Shown here one piece after another: positions 40,090 to 40,393 of a DNA stretch of 40,393 nt. This DNA is from DASRAU01 sp035638075. GTDB lineage: Bacteria; Acidobacteriota; Polarisedimenticolia; Gp22-AA2. Under the pieces are notes generated by a model. It saw only the letters and a program-made list of their open reading frames with translations. It was not told where the DNA came from and did no database searches. Where the stretch lies: NCBI GenBank assembly GCA_035638075.1, contig DASRAU010000035.1:1-40393 (forward strand), given 5' to 3'. Every line of letters starts with the position of its first letter. Positions within the stretch are counted from its first letter, which is position 1. The translations under genes and the position numbers were made by a program.

Positions 40090-40393
40090 TCAGACGTGCG
40101 TGTCCGGATCGATGCGCGGCGTGAAGGAGAGCAGCGGCAGGCGCTCCTCCCGCCCGCTGCGCGGATCGCGGAAACGGATGCCGCCCTGCACGCGGTCGTC
40201 GGCGTCGTACAGCGCCAGCGCGGTGCGGTTCAATCGTGTCGCCAGCGCCTGGCCGAGCAGGATCGCCTGCTGCGCCGCGCCGGCCACCACGACCGACAGA
40301 CCCACCGGCACGTGCACGCCCACCGGCCCGGTCTCGTCCCGCTCCGCGAGGGCCTTCTCCGCCTCGGCCTTCAGCGTGTCGAGCGCCTGGCTG
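40090..40393 (-). CDS. C-terminal part of an unknown protein (cut by window edge)
   Basis: The frame stays open to the window edge, so only the last ~100 residues are seen. They begin with an Ala/Lys/Glu-rich helix (LKAEAEKALAERDE). A hydrophobic segment VGLSVVVAGAAQQAILLGQALATRLNR follows, then a beta-rich end (LALYDADDRVQGGIRFRDP, LPLLSFTPRIDP). I do not recognise the family. It ends 16 bases before the kinase start on the same strand, so it is probably the gene upstream in the kinase operon. Confidence 0.6.
   Translation of the reverse strand, partial: SQALDTLKAEAEKALAERDETGPVGVHVPVGLSVVVAGAAQQAILLGQALATRLNRTALALYDADDRVQGGIRFRDPRSGREERLPLLSFTPRIDPDTHV

Overview
The window is a GC-rich (about 70% by eye), densely packed stretch of bacterial chromosome. 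The gene content fits an Acidobacteriota-like organism: a TonB receptor with an N-terminal carboxypeptidase-regulatory domain, a Ser/Thr kinase with PEGA domains, DUF4388/PATAN, CheB-CheR-PAS fusions, DUF4118 hybrid kinases, and frequent GTG/TTG starts with 4-nt overlaps. The phylum is an inference; no rRNA or other marker gene is present. I see no tRNA, rRNA or CRISPR array, and no gene-free stretch longer than about 170 bases.

Layout. (1) 1-526: the 3' end of a transposase. (2) 620-1315: a VIT-family metal transporter. (3) 1484-11107, plus strand: a signalling operon (stand-alone CheB, a CheB-CheR-PAS fusion, a HisKA_3 kinase fused to a receiver, a membrane DUF4118/PAS hybrid kinase), followed 3 nt later by a chorismate mutase/prephenate dehydrogenase. 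(4) 11092-14805, minus: a large TonB-dependent receptor with an inserted block of calcium-loop-like repeats. (5) 14921-18685, plus: PAP2 phosphatase, secreted propeller-like protein, DUF486 membrane protein, isoprenylcysteine-methyltransferase-like protein and a VOC protein. (6) 18624-28708, minus: eight tightly packed genes joining putrescine/GABA catabolism (two PatA-type aminotransferases, an aldehyde dehydrogenase, GabT) to trehalose synthesis (DUF5752, TreT, OtsB, OtsA). A good sigma70-like promoter lies just upstream (28832-28861). (7) 28875-33304, minus: a soluble histidine kinase and NarL-type regulator coupled to a UDP-GlcNAc 2-epimerase and a DegT aminotransferase, with a small secreted protein in front. 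(8) 33354-40393, minus: Ser/Thr kinase with PEGA-like domains, a TPR/beta-propeller protein, a PEGA/PDZ protein, a DUF4388 protein, and the end of an unknown gene.

How they may work together. Region 6 could convert putrescine through 4-aminobutanal and GABA to succinate while making trehalose, which would suit an osmotic or desiccation response. Regions 7-8 look like an envelope-sensing and polysaccharide-modification block, with both a Ser/Thr kinase and a two-component pair. The best candidates for undescribed systems are the kinase/propeller/PEGA-PDZ/PATAN cluster and the mixed polyamine-trehalose operon. Eleven gene junctions are 4-nt overlaps (ATGA, GTGA or TTGA), which supports the chosen starts and suggests translational coupling.
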